Source: Spiroplasma sabaudiense Ar-1343 (GTDB taxonomy: Bacteria; Bacillota_I; Bacilli_A; Mycoplasmatales; Mycoplasmataceae). Taken from it: a stretch of 64,000 bases of DNA. Positions within the stretch are counted from its first letter, which is position 1. Each line of letters opens with the position of its first letter. The stretch is taken from positions 186,001 to 250,000 of the forward strand of contig NZ_CP006934.1 of NCBI RefSeq assembly GCF_000565215.1. The letters are read 5' to 3'. Both the position numbers and the translations under genes were made by a program. A model generated the notes under the pieces. That model was given only the letters and a program-made list of their open reading frames with translations, made no database searches and was not told the DNA's origin. Positions 11,049-21,956 of the stretch are shown here, one piece after another.

Positions 11049-12459
11049 TAAAAAAACTTATTTATATTTAATAATTCCAAGCATTTTAATTTTGCTTGGA
11101 ATTAATTTTGCTTGCTTGCTGTTATTGCAAAAACCGTTATTCATTTATATGGTTTTTCTAGCGACAATTTTATTAACAGTTTATTTATACAAATTTGGGA
11201 TGAAATATTTTGCCTATTGTGAAGATGACATTTGAAAGTTAAAACCAACAAAAGAATTTCACAAAAAGTTGGCTGAATTAATTGGGGTTATTATTTGTGG
11301 AACTTTAATGCTTAACTTTATGACGATATATTCATTTTGAGTTATAGTGACAGATATTTTACCAACTCCCCAAGCAGTAATTGTTGTTGTCATTTTAGTG
11401 TGATTGTTTGCAACAATTTTAGAATACAAACTGTCAGCAGTTTTATTTATTTTGATTTTTATCAATCCGCTACTTGTCAATACTTTTGAAAGTTCATTGC
11501 TGATAATTGCCGCAGTTATTGGGACAACACACTTAACTTTTAGCGTTAAACAATCACGAGAATTTTTCACTGACAACAACAATAAAATTTTTAATGCAAA
11601 ATTACGACTTTTAATTTTAGCGCTAATAATTGGTTGCTTATTATTTGGGTTTTTCCCCTTTGCTGACAAAGGGATTTATATTGATTACTATGACTTTTCA
11701 AAAACTTCTCAGATTTTAAATTTATTACCACTTTTAATCATTTTAATTATGGTAAGTTTTCAATTGCAGTGACAGTGAATCACTTTAGCAATAATTGTGG
11801 TCCAAGTGACATTGGGGTATAGTTTAGGTTTTGCAAAGCAAGTATCATCACAAAATTATTTAAATATTTTGTTTTTCAATGATGAAATCTTTTTTGATGC
11901 TGAAACTTTTAAACCAATAATGATGGTTTTAAAAGTTTTGCTTGATGTTATTTACCTATTAATGCTTGGGTTTCTTCTATTGGGGTTAAGTGATTTACTA
12001 AATAAAAATTTTCAAGCTTTTAGTTCAACCCCAAAACCTAAAACCAATCCCAAGTATGCTTTGGCGACTTCATCATTTTGAATTATTTTAGATCAATTAT
12101 TTTTCTTTGGAGAAGATTATAAGGAAAGTGATTACCCCTTTGAAATTAGCAATGGGGAGGTTAAAGATATTATTGTCAATGAAGGGCTTGTGAGCTTATT
12201 TAAAAGCATTAATCCCTTTGACTTTTCAAATATCTTATTGATTATTTGTTTTTCAACGACCTTAGACTACTCAACCCCATTTACGGTTTTATTGCTATTA
12301 AAGTTCAACTGAATCACTTATTTATATGTGATGCTAGTGTTCTTAGTTAGAATAACAGGTAAATGAAGTAACTTTATGTTGAGTACGAATTGACTAAATT
12401 TTTCAAATATGATACCTAAGCGTAAAGAAAAAAACTTAATTAACACTGAAAAATCATAG
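11038..12459 (+). CDS. Polytopic membrane protein, third gene of the locus
   Basis: 473 residues, not recognised. Its ATG sits in the last 11 nt of the preceding gene, the same geometry as the overlap at 8955. Hydrophobic segments lie near residues 7-31, 34-52, 83-107, 113-131, 139-160, 190-207, 222-240, 244-262, 287-312 and, more weakly, 395-445, giving about ten membrane spans, with a hydrophilic loop around 318-385. No transporter signature is visible. It could anchor, export or energise the two upstream proteins, but nothing in the sequence proves that. The ribosome site is weak (TTAGG), as expected for translation coupled through the overlap. Confidence 0.85.
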
Positions 12460-12489
12460 GCTATCAATAAAATTGCTTAAAATAATTTT

Positions 12490-12544
12490 AAAACAACCTA
12501 AAAGAAAGCCAATAATAAATTGGCTTCTTGAACGGTTGTTTTTT
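12490..12544 (+). terminator. Terminator after the three-gene locus
   Basis: Two nested stems, AACAACC/GGTTGTT outside and AAGCCAAT/ATTGGCTT inside, followed by a run of T. It lies between convergent genes and may serve the minus-strand gene ending at 12593 as well. Confidence 0.75.
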
Positions 12545-12592
12545 CATTCTCAAAACGTATGCTGTTAAAACTAATTATTTTAGCCTTTATGA

Positions 12593-12781
12593 TTAGGTTA
12601 AAACGATTCCTAAAGTAATTAAGATAATAAAAGCTGCAAAGCAAATTGCAAAACAACTAATAATTGCTGGTTTATGTCAAAATTTAAATTGTTGTTGCAT
12701 TTTTTCTAAGAATCTTATGACCATTCAAAAAAGAAAGGGAAAGATAAAAAAAATTGCTCCAAAAATTGCATAAATTTCCAT
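12593..12781 (-). CDS. Small two-span membrane protein
   Basis: 62 residues, short and only open with TGA as Trp. Ribosome site AGGTGA five bases before the ATG. Two hydrophobic spans, about residues 3-20 (rich in Phe) and 41-61, are joined by a basic loop containing EKMQQQFKFWHK. Divergent from the GH1 gene, with start codons 66 bp apart. No family recognised; codon pattern and ribosome site support a real gene. Confidence 0.6.
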
Positions 12782-12847
12782 AAAATCACCTATTTCTATA
12801 TTATTATATAAGAAATTGGTAATTAATCCAATTAGAAATGAGGAAAC

Positions 12848-14344
12848 ATGAAAAATAGAAATTTTATATTTAGTGCATCAACAAATGCTTTTCAAATTGA
12901 AGGGGGTCGTAACCTTGGGGGCCGTAGTGATTCAATTTGAGATGAGTTTACAAAACGAAACTTTGTTATTCCTCCAACTGGAGTTGCTGGAAGGGAGATT
13001 AATTCAATTGATGTGGCAGCAGACTTTTACCATAAGTATAAAACCGATGCCCGCATTATGAATAAATTAGGACTTCAAGGCTTAGTTTATAATATGGATT
13101 GAACTCGTATTTTCCCAAAAAATGCGACTGAAATTAATCCTGAGGGAATTAAATGACACGATGATATGTTTAAAACCATGGTTGAAAACGGGGTTCAACC
13201 AATTCCGATTTTATATCATTGAGATACTCCAATGTGAGCGCAAATTCAAGGTGGTTTTGAAAATCCTGAAATTGTTGAATGGTTTAGAAGTTATGTTCAA
13301 GCTTGTTTCAAATACTTGGGAAAATACACAGACATTTGATTTGTAAATGATGAAAATTCAACATTTGCTTTAAGTGGTTACTTATCAGATTACATGCCCC
13401 CAGCCAGAAAAGATAAAACCGCTTTTGTTAAAGCGCTACATCATTTAAATATGACAGCCGCTGTTACCAAAGAAGAATTCTTGAAAGCTAAAAAATTGGG
13501 ATATTTATCACAAGATGCTATTTTGGGAATAGATCACGATTGAAACCCTCCAATCCCACTTCGCCAAGACAATAAAGATGATTTAAAGGCTTGTGAAGTT
13601 TATAACCAATGATTTAAAAACTTATACTTAGATCCAAATTTAAAAGGAACCTACCCACAAGTTTTCTTGGACTGAATTAAAGCCGAAAAGATTGCCTTTG
13701 AAATTAGCGACCAGGATTTAAAATTCTTAAAAGCTAATCCAATGGACTTTATTGGTTGAAATTACTATCGCCCATGTTATATTAGTGCTTATAATTTTGA
13801 TGAAAAAACCATTGAACTACAAAAACCAACTGAGGAATTTTTTGTCAAAGAGTTCAAACAGTTATATCCCAAAGCTGGGGTTAAATATACTGACTGAAAT
13901 TGAATTATTGATGCATCAAAATTGGTTTCAGGAGCTTTGGAATTGAAAAACGATTATGGTGACCTGCCATTTATGATTATTGAAAATGGAATGGGTGATT
14001 TTGATGATAAATCACAAGAACTAATTTGAGATAAAAAACGTGTTGAATTTTTACAAAGTCACATTTGTGAGGTTTTAAAAGCCAAAGAAGCGGGAGTTAA
14101 CTTTATTGGTTACTCGCTGTGAACTTATTGTGATATCTTTTCTCCAAGTGGGGGATATCGAAAAGATTATGGTTTAGTTAGTGTTGATTTTAATTCTCCC
14201 ATCAAGGAACGTCGACCAAAATTAAGTTATGCTTGATACAAGCAAGTAATTGAGTCGAAGGGAAAAGATTTAAGCATTAATGAAGCAAAACTAAAACAAG
14301 ATTTAGAAGCAATTGTTTCATCTTGAGATCTTTATTATAAATAG
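12848..14344 (+). CDS. bglA: GH1 6-phospho-beta-glucosidase, divergent
   Basis: 498 residues, the usual size for glycoside hydrolase family 1, which in this phosphorylating context would split 6-phospho-beta-glucosides imported by a PTS. Visible landmarks: SASTNAFQIEGG at the start, YHWDTP near 120, nucleophile Glu379 in IIENGMG, and the phosphate-binding pattern S-x6-K-x-Y in SPSGGYRKDYG. The acid/base Glu169 is in VNDEN, where the family normally has FNE, so the Asn before the Glu is Asp here. The usual Arg of the RFSxxW motif is replaced too (LVYNMDWTRIFP). The next gene starts 2 bp after the stop. It could be a subgroup with altered sugar preference. Confidence 0.88.
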
Positions 14345-14346
14345 TT

Positions 14347-14970
14347 ATGAAAAAAGAATTGAAAAGTGTCAGGATTTTAGATCCAGAATTAATTACAAAA
14401 TATGAAGCTGAGTTTGCTGAAAACGAAGCTAAAATAACAGAAAAGGTTTATCAATCAGTTATTGAAGAACGCGCTCGCGTTAAAAAAATTATTTGCAAAA
14501 AATCAATTGCCGCACCAATTGAAAAAGTTTACCAAGCTTATTTAGAAAAAGCTGCCCATGATTTACATCCCAATTTAAAACCTGAAGAATTACAACTAAA
14601 TGGTTTTTATCAAACAAGTAAAAGTAATAACCGTACAATTTTTAAAATTAAAAGTTTAATTGAAAATCAAGAAATTATGGTTGAGTGATTTGCAAAAGAC
14701 CAATGATTTACACGAACAGTGCTGTTTTCTCAAAACAAAACTAATACAAAAACTAAAATTAAATATATGGATATTTCAAAGGGAAAACGTAGTATCGCTG
14801 GATTTATGGAGCGACATGTTGCAGGTGTCTACAATAAGCGCCAGCAGCTGGCTTTTTTAGTGCAGATTTTTGAAATGAAAATCAAGCTGGGTTTATACCC
14901 GCAAAAAAAGATTCCAATTATTGAAAAGCGAATAGCACGAATACTAAATTATTCAAAAAATCTATTTTAA
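14347..14970 (+). CDS. Unknown protein coupled to the GH1 enzyme (possible DUF3284-like domain)
   Basis: 207 residues, starting 2 bp after the GH1 stop, so surely co-transcribed and probably co-translated. The first 45 residues are acidic and helical (ITKYEAEFAENEAKITEKVYQ). From about residue 48, a stretch beginning ICKKSIAAPIEKVYQAYLEK resembles the SRPBCC-like DUF3284 proteins that often sit beside 6-phospho-beta-glucosidase genes in Firmicutes and mollicutes. That match is from memory and not firm. The basic C-terminus (KKIPIIEKRIARILNYSKN) contains no membrane span. Terminator at 14982. Confidence 0.8.
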
Positions 14971-14981
14971 AATTTTTAAAT

Positions 14982-15015
14982 AAAAAAACAATGCATTTTA
15001 CTGCATTGTTTTTTT
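14982..15015 (+). terminator. Terminator after the GH1 operon
   Basis: Fourteen-pair stem (14982-14995 with 15002-15015) and a six-base loop, A-rich on the left and T-rich on the right, so it can act on both strands. Confidence 0.85.
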
Positions 15016-15087
15016 AAAATTATTTTTACTTGATGATAATGTTAAACAGTTTTGAGTAGTATCTTTTCCTTAAAAACTAAAACCAAT

Positions 15088-15666
15088 TTAATCAAAAAAT
15101 CCCTCGTTGCGTTTTGCTTTTTGAAATGTGAAAAAATATGCTCATCCTAAAAGAGGTAGTAATAAGCAGAAATATCTAGCCCATCGATAAAAATCTTTTG
15201 AAAATTTGAGCAATATTAAAATTGAAATAACAGCTATTAGATAAGCTACTAATACAATTAAATTTATTAAACCAATGAAGACAAGAGGGTTTCATAAATT
15301 TATTTTTAAATTAGAAATTAGCATTAAGGTCATGTTTAAAGAAATTAAATTTGTTATCAAAATTATAATTCCTCCAAAAACAAATATCCCAATCAAAAAA
15401 TAAGATTTGCTGATATAAAAAGTTCCGACATTAATAAAAAAAATATTATAAAATCTGTCAATTCATTTTGGACAATAGGATAAAAAATTTCTAAGAAAGT
15501 ATAAAATAATTAGACAACAAATTACGGCAAACTCAACCCCGAGAATACTGTAGGCTAGTAATTTTTGATCTTCAGCTATTGAATTTGTAAAAATTATTGT
15601 AGCAATAATTATAAGTATACCTATTTCCAAAGACAAAATAATGCCTGGAATTGCCTTGTTCTTCAC
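15088..15666 (-). CDS. Four-span membrane protein of unknown function
   Basis: 192 residues from a GTG start with ribosome site AAAGGAG nine bases upstream; no ATG in frame fits better. Hydrophobic spans near residues 7-28, 38-60, 82-109 and 124-150, with a weaker fifth around 165-177, then a short basic tail ending NEGFFD. No motif recognised. Convergent with the GH1 operon. The absence of nearby partners gives no clue to function. Confidence 0.75.
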
Positions 15667-15969
15667 TTGAATATGCTCCTTTGCTTATAAAGTTACTTAT
15701 GAGTAAGATTATATTAACAAACCAGAAATTTGCAATCTTTTTGTGATTTTATTTTTACTTGACAAATTATATTATGGTTGTAACATGACAATTTCATTTA
15801 ATATTTAACTTAACAACAAATTCAATTGAAAGTGATAGGACGGCTTCTCATAAAAATAAAACCATTAAATAACGTTTCCAAAGCTGAATTATGATCCATA
15901 TAGCCAACAAATACAAAAGTATATAACTATCACTAAATTACAAAAAATCTACATTAATAAAATATCCAA

Positions 15970-16020
15970 ACCAACCTTTATTGAGAAATGTTTTCATTTT
16001 CCTAAGGGTTGATTTTTTTG
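15970..16020. repeat. Dispersed hairpin element, copy A
   Basis: The arms AACCAACCTTTATTGA and AGGGTTGATTTTTTTG match copy B at 42880-42934, with a diverged centre. The arms can partly pair (AACC with GGTT). In both places it lies downstream of the 3' end of a minus-strand gene. Could be an old terminator family or a small mobile repeat. Confidence 0.45.
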
Positions 16021-16065
16021 AACAAAAGTTAAGATATTAGATTACTTACTTCTTAAATTTGACAT

Positions 16066-16126
16066 AAAAAAAATCCCTTCAGTTCCCATAATTGTTTTTG
16101 ACAACTATGTGCACTAAGAGGATTTT
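16066..16126 (-). terminator. Terminator of the DEAD-box helicase gene
   Basis: Arms AAAATCC (from 16070) and GGATTTT (to 16126) pair, extended by CTT/AAG. On the minus strand the hairpin ends in eight T. The long loop contains a second small stem. Confidence 0.65.
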
Positions 16127-16159
16127 ATTTGCAATATTTTATTGCGTTATTTTTTTATC

Positions 16160-17578
16160 TTAACTTCAGTTTGATTTTGTTTTACTTTTGCCACCAGCAT
16201 AACCTGAACGTTTTGGTTTGCTAGTGTTAAAATCGCGTTTGCGACGGTCTTTTGAAGGGCCATTGTTTTCAAATGAACCACCACCTCCAAAATCGTTGCT
16301 TTTTGTAAATGGTCGATCTGAACTTGGTTTAAAGTTTCTTGAACTTCCCCCAGAAGAACCGCGGTTGTCAGAAAAGTTTCTTCCTCCCCCAGAGCGGTTA
16401 TCAGAACCTCTTCTAAAGCCACCAGAATTTCCACCACCAGATCTACGTTCAATAATTGGTAGTTCTCAGCTGGTTACATCCATTTGTTCGATTTCTTTGT
16501 TTTGGTATTTTTCTAAATCTTTTAAATGAAAGAAGTTATTACGGTTTCCAACAAGTGAAATTGAATTACCACTTGATCCTGCACGAGCTGTTCTTCCAAT
16601 TCGGTGAATGTAGTATTCGTGATCATGGGGCAAGTCGTAGTTAATTACATAATCGATTCCTGGAACATCAATTCCTCGAGCTGCAACGTCTGTTGCAACT
16701 AAAACTTTAGTAGCTGATGTTTTAAAAGCTTTTAAAGCACGGTTACGTTCACTTTGACGTTTGTCACCATTGATAACAAAACTGCGAACCCCGTTTTTAT
16801 ATAACAAACTGCTAATTTCTTCAGTTTGTGATTTAGTATTGGCAAAAACAATGCTCAATTCGGGTTTAATATTTGAATAAATTGCTAATAGAGCATCTTC
16901 TTTATTGTGGGTTTTTGTATCAATAAAGTATTGTTTAATATTTGCTCCACTAAGTGCTCCACGCTCAACTGATACTTCAATTGGGTTTTTTAGATATTTA
17001 TTAGCAATTTCATTTACTTGTTTATTCATTGTTGCTGAAAACAATAATGTTTGGTGTTCTTCGGGAATACTAGCAAAAAGATTGTTTATATCTTGTTTGA
17101 ATCCCATTTTTAGCATTTCATCAGCTTCGTCTAAAACGACTGTTCTAACTTGGTTTAGTTTTAATGCCTTACGGTTTAAAAGGTCTGTAATTCGTCCTGG
17201 AGTTCCAACAACGATGTTTGCACGTTTTAGTGACTGGATCTGGCGAGCAATATTAGCTCCCCCTGTTACACCTGCAGAAGATATTCCTTCAAGGTACATT
17301 GATAAATCACGAACCTTGTCCAGAACTTGCAAAGCAAGTTCTCTGGTTGGGGTTACTATAATTGCTTGAACAAAGTTCACATTTGGTACTAATCTTTCTA
17401 AAATTGGAAGTAAGAAAGCTGCTGTTTTCCCTGTCCCTGTTTGAGACTTTCCAATAATATCTCTATTTTCAAGAGCCAACGGAATTGTTTTTTCTTGAAT
17501 TTCCGTTGCCACTGTTAAATTATGGCGAGCCAAAGCTTTTTGAAGCTCAGGCTTTAAGTTTATTTCGTTAAAATTCAT
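16160..17578 (-). CDS. DEAD-box ATP-dependent RNA helicase
   Basis: 472 residues. The full motif series is visible: Q motif around FNEINLKPELQKALARHNL, motif I SQTGTGKTAAF, Ia PTRELALQ, GTPGR, II VLDEADEM, III SAT, then in the second RecA domain VFANTK, ARGIDVPGIDYVINYDLP and HRIGRTARAG. After about residue 375 the protein becomes a low-complexity tail rich in Gly, Ser, Arg and Asn, typical of cold-shock/ribosome-assembly helicases (CshA/DeaD type), where it binds RNA. It unwinds RNA duplexes in ribosome assembly and mRNA turnover. Single gene with a strong promoter and a roughly 130-nt leader. Confidence 0.95.
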
Positions 17579-17627
17579 TTTTTTAATGATTTCCTTTCTT
17601 TAAGTTGGAGTAAGAAAAAGTTTATGC

Positions 17628-17649
17628 TTAACAACTTTAAAGTTGTTAA
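17628..17649. promoter_or_regulatory. 22-bp perfect palindrome in the helicase leader
   Basis: TTAACAACTTT followed by its exact complement AAAGTTGTTAA, 50 bp upstream of the helicase ATG and inside its predicted transcript. It can be a repressor site in DNA or a hairpin in the mRNA leader. No T run follows, so it is unlikely to be a terminator. Confidence 0.5.
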
Positions 17650-17715
17650 ATACTTTAGAACTTGAAAATTAATCCAACCAAGAGAAAAGCCATCAAGTTA
17701 TGCTACAACTTATTA

Positions 17716-17744
17716 AGTATATGGTATTTATCGGGTTATGTCAA
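17716..17744 (-). promoter_or_regulatory. Promoter of the DEAD-box helicase gene
   Basis: On the minus strand, TTGACA, a 17-bp spacer and TATACT. Transcription should start near 17709, giving a leader of about 130 nt, which is long for this genome and fits regulation at the RNA level. Confidence 0.7.
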
Positions 17745-17894
17745 TTGAAAATCAGGATAAGTTAGATTATCCGTGTTTAATCGGTCTTTTAATGTTAAAG
17801 ATAGTTAAAAAAACCTCAAGGATAGAAAAAAACCTCAAAATATAGTAAAATTATAAAAGTTAAAAAAATTTATAGAATAGATTGAGGAATTTTT

Positions 17895-18665
17895 ATGGCC
17901 AAAGAGGGATTTATAGCGGTTAATTACGTTGAAGACATTTTAGAAGATGTTAACGGAGCTTACAAGAATTTTGTTAAGAGCTATAAAAAGTTTTTTATTT
18001 TACCCGAAGAAGTATTAGGATTTTTTAAGGATAATAAAACTATTCGCGATAAACAAACTTTAGAGAATTATACTATTACATTAGAACAGAATTTTTCAAA
18101 TATTAGTTGTATTGTGGGAAAAGAAAATTTTGCGATTTTTTTAAATCATCACTTTTACTTAATTAGAAACTCATTAATTAATATAAAATCAATTGACGCA
18201 AATTTAACAGAACAAAAATTTGAAACTGATGTCATAAGAAATTCTTCAGCAATGGATATTGTTGCTCTGACAGCAGTTCACATGCTTGGGGCCAATTTGA
18301 GTCAACTAAGAGATACATACAACAAATTAGAAATGTTTAATGAACCTAATGGTGTTTATTTGAAATTATTGGAATTAATAAATAAAACCCTAGAACTTGA
18401 CGGTGAAAAAGCCTTTAAAACACTATTGGATAACATTGCCAATTATTTACAAAATTACAATACAATTTATAAAACTATTTCAGAGCTACCAGAGGACGGA
18501 TGAAGTCCGGTTCGAATTGAAATGTTTATGTACTGTACCGACGCTTATTTTTTATTAGGAATCATTTACAAAATTTTATTGCAAACCCCATTAAACAACA
18601 AAATCATTGATAGTAAAATGTTTAAGCGATTAGTTCCTGAATTAGATGCTTTTAGCACAATTTAA
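17895..18665 (+). CDS. Hypothetical cytoplasmic protein
   Basis: 256 residues, not recognised. No signal peptide or membrane span; mostly helical, mixed charge, with two His-rich points (NHHFYLIRN near residue 79 and VHMLGANL near 128). Ribosome site GAGGAAT before the ATG. It stands alone between the divergent helicase and the str operon, with its own terminator directly after the stop, so it is probably a monocistronic gene. Confidence 0.75.
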
Positions 18666-18690
18666 AACCGCATTAATTTGCGGTTTTTTT
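18664..18690 (+). terminator. Terminator of the hypothetical gene at 17895
   Basis: Nine-pair stem AAAACCGCA/TGCGGTTTT ending in a run of T; it overlaps the stop codon. Confidence 0.85.
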
Positions 18691-18722
18691 GTATGAAATT
18701 GCCAATATTTTCCCCAATTCAA

Positions 18723-18751
18723 TTGCAAAATTTAGAATATAAATGTAATAT
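18723..18751 (+). promoter_or_regulatory. Promoter of the str operon
   Basis: TTGCAA, a 17-bp spacer and TAATAT, about 50 bp before rpsL. Between promoter and gene lies an unusually good ribosome site (AAAGGAGG). Confidence 0.6.
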
Positions 18752-18800
18752 ATATTAGTGTAACTTCGATACACACGGTATTGTGGAAAGGAGGCTGAAT

Positions 18801-19220
18801 ATGCCAACAATTAACCAATTAGTTAGAAAACCTCGTAAAGCTAAAACTTGAAAAACAAAAGCGCCTGCTTTAAACCGAGGAGTTAATACATTATTGAAAA
18901 AAGTAACTAAAGTTTCTTCACCTCAAAAAAGAGGAGTTTGTACTCGTGTTGCTACAATGACACCTAAAAAACCTAACTCGGCGTTACGTAAATACGCAAG
19001 GGTTCGTTTAACAAACGGAATGGAAGTAACAGCTTATATTCCAGGAGAAGGACACAACTTACAAGAACATAGTGTTGTTTTAATTCGTGGGGGAAGGGTA
19101 AAAGACTTACCCGGAGTTCGTTATCATATTGTTCGTGGTACTCTAGATACAACTGGAGTTAACGGAAGAATGCAATCGCGTTCACTTTATGGAACTAAAC
19201 GTCCAAAAGAAAAAAAATAA
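18801..19220 (+). CDS. rpsL: 30S ribosomal protein S12
   Basis: 139 residues. Starts [15 protein letters not shown] and contains the decoding-centre segments [11 protein letters not shown] and [13 protein letters not shown], the places where streptomycin-resistance changes occur in other bacteria; the usual Lys residues are present, so no resistance allele is visible. Ends with the basic tail TKRPKEKK. First gene of the str operon, 35 bp before rpsG. Confidence 0.98.
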
Positions 19221-19255
19221 CAATCAAACAAGATAATATAGAAAGGGGTTAAAAT

Positions 19256-19723
<468 letters not shown>

Positions 19724-19763
19724 TAGTTAATAATTATTTTAAAAATAAAAAGGAGAAACTTAA

Positions 19764-21833
19764 ATGCCAAGACAATTTAGTCTAGAAAAAACACGTAACT
19801 TTGGTATTATGGCCCACATTGATGCGGGAAAAACCACTACCACAGAACGTATTTTATTCCATACTGGTAAAATTCATAAAATTGGTGAAACTCATGAAGG
19901 GGCTTCACAAATGGACTGAATGGCCCAAGAACAAGAGCGTGGGATTACAATTACTTCAGCGGCAACAACTGCTTTTTGAAGAGACTTGCGTTTTAATATC
20001 ATTGATACTCCTGGTCACGTTGACTTCACAGTTGAAGTTGAACGTTCACTTCGTGTGTTAGATGGTGCTGTTGCTGTTTTGGATGGTCAAAGTGGGGTTG
20101 AACCTCAAACTGAAACTGTTTGAAGACAAGCAACAACTTATCAAGTACCAAGAATCGTATTTGTTAATAAAATGGACAAAACCGGTGCTGATTTTATTTA
20201 TTCAGTAAAATCAATTGGTGATCGCCTTGGAGCAAAAGCTGCCCCAATTCAATTACCAATCGGAGCTGAAGATGCTTTTGATGGAATTATTGATTTAGTA
20301 GAAATGAAAGCCTACCATTTTGATGGAAAAGCTGAAGAAATTGCTCAAGAAATCGAAATTCCAGCAGATTTAAAAGATCAAGCTGCAGATTTACGTAATA
20401 AATTAATTGAATCTGCTGTTGAATACGATGAAGCTTTAATGGAAAAATTCCTTGATGGAAAAGAACTAACAGTTGCTGAAATTAAACAAGCAATTCGTAA
20501 AGGGGTTCTATCAGCTGAATTCTTCCCAGTATTAGCTGGTTCAGCCTTCAAAAATAAAGGGGTTAAACTTTTATTAGATGCTGTAACTGACTACTTGCCA
20601 TCACCATTGGATGTTCCAGCAATTAAAGGAATTTTACCAAATGGTCAAGAAGCAGAGCGAAAAGCTGACGACAAAGAACCGTTTTCAGCGCTAGCTTTCA
20701 AAATTATGACAGATCCATTTGTGGGAAAACTAACATTCTTTAGAGTTTACTCAGGAGTGCTACACAAAGGAAGTTATGTATTAAACGCAACAAAAGATAA
20801 AAAAGAACGAGTTGGTCGTTTATTAAAAATGCACGCCAATGACCGTGAAGAAATCGAAGAAGTTTACGCTGGGGATATTGCCGCAGCGGTTGGACTAAAA
20901 GATACTACTACTGGGGACACTCTAACTGATGAAAAACATGAAATTATTTTAGAGTCAATGGTTTTCCCAGAGCCAGTTATTAACCTGGCTTTAGAACCAA
21001 AAACTAAAGCAGACCAAGAAAAAATGGGGATTGCTTTAAACAAACTTTCAGAAGAAGATCCAACTTTTAGAACTTTTACAGACGAAGAAACTGGACAAAC
21101 TATTATTGCTGGAATGGGTGAACTACACCTTGACATCATTGTTGACCGTATGCGTCGTGAATTCAAAGTTGAAACTAATGTTGGGGCTCCGCAAGTTTCA
21201 TATCGTGAAACAATTAAAGCTGCAACTAAAGCTGAAGGTAAATATGTTAAACAATCTGGTGGTCGTGGACAATACGGTCACGTTGTGATTGAATTTGAAC
21301 CAAATCATGATAAAGGATTTGAATGAGTTGATAAAATTGTTGGGGGAAAAATCTCAAAAGAATACATCAACGCTGCCAAATCTGGTCTAGAAAACGCCCT
21401 ACAAAACGGGGTAGTTGCTGGATATCCAATGATTGATGTTAAAGCAACAATCGTTGATGGTTCATACCATGATGTCGATTCAAATGAAATGGCATATAAA
21501 ATCGCTGCTTCATTGGCTCTAAAAGAGGGTGCCAAACGTATGCAACCAGTTCTATTAGAACCAATTATGTCTGTTGAAGTAACTATTCCAGATGAATATT
21601 ACGGAGATGTAATGGGTAACATTTCATCAAAACGTGGATTAATCGAGGGTAGTGAACAAAGAGGAAATGCTCAAACAGTTAAATCAAAAGTTCCATTAAG
21701 TGAAATGTTTGGTTATGCAACTGAGTTGCGTTCATTTACTCAAGGACGTGGTAACTATACAATGCAATTTAGCCACTATAATGAAGCACCAAAATCAATT
21801 GCAGAAGAAATTATCAAAAAATCAGGTAAATAA
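19764..21833 (+). CDS. fusA: Elongation factor G
   Basis: 689 residues. GTPase motifs G1 [14 protein letters not shown]2 [10 protein letters not shown]3 DTPGHVDF and G4 [10 protein letters not shown] are in order in domain I. Domains II-V follow, including [10 protein letters not shown] and [15 protein letters not shown] in domains III and IV. It drives translocation of the ribosome and, with RRF, recycling. Third gene of the operon, preceded by AAAAGGAGAA. Confidence 0.98.
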
Positions 21834-21956
21834 ATAGTGATTTTATAAAATTTAAAATCATTGATTTACATCAGAAAAAGTATTGTATTTAAATCTAAAT
21901 ATAATACAATTATAAATGACATTTGTCGTATATCAAAATGAAGGGAATTTAAAAAA

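Larger units (their letters stand above)
15667..16159. other. Intergenic region with a helicase terminator and a dispersed hairpin
   Basis: No open frame with a credible start was found. It holds the terminator of the DEAD-box gene (16066-16126) and a hairpin-like sequence at 15970-16020 whose two arms (CCAACCTTTATTGA and AGGGTTGAT) recur at 42880-42934. The rest is AT-rich and shows no structure that I can support. Confidence 0.6.

Noticed and set aside
6200-12459. Apparent break-up of genes by many TGA codons
   Set aside because: Not pseudogenes: TGA is Trp in this group, as shown by rpsL, rpsG, fusA, tuf and alaS in the same window.
16218-16529. 103-codon Pro/Leu-rich frame opposite the helicase tail
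   Set aside because: It is the complement of the Gly/Ser/Arg low-complexity tail of the helicase and has no start signals.
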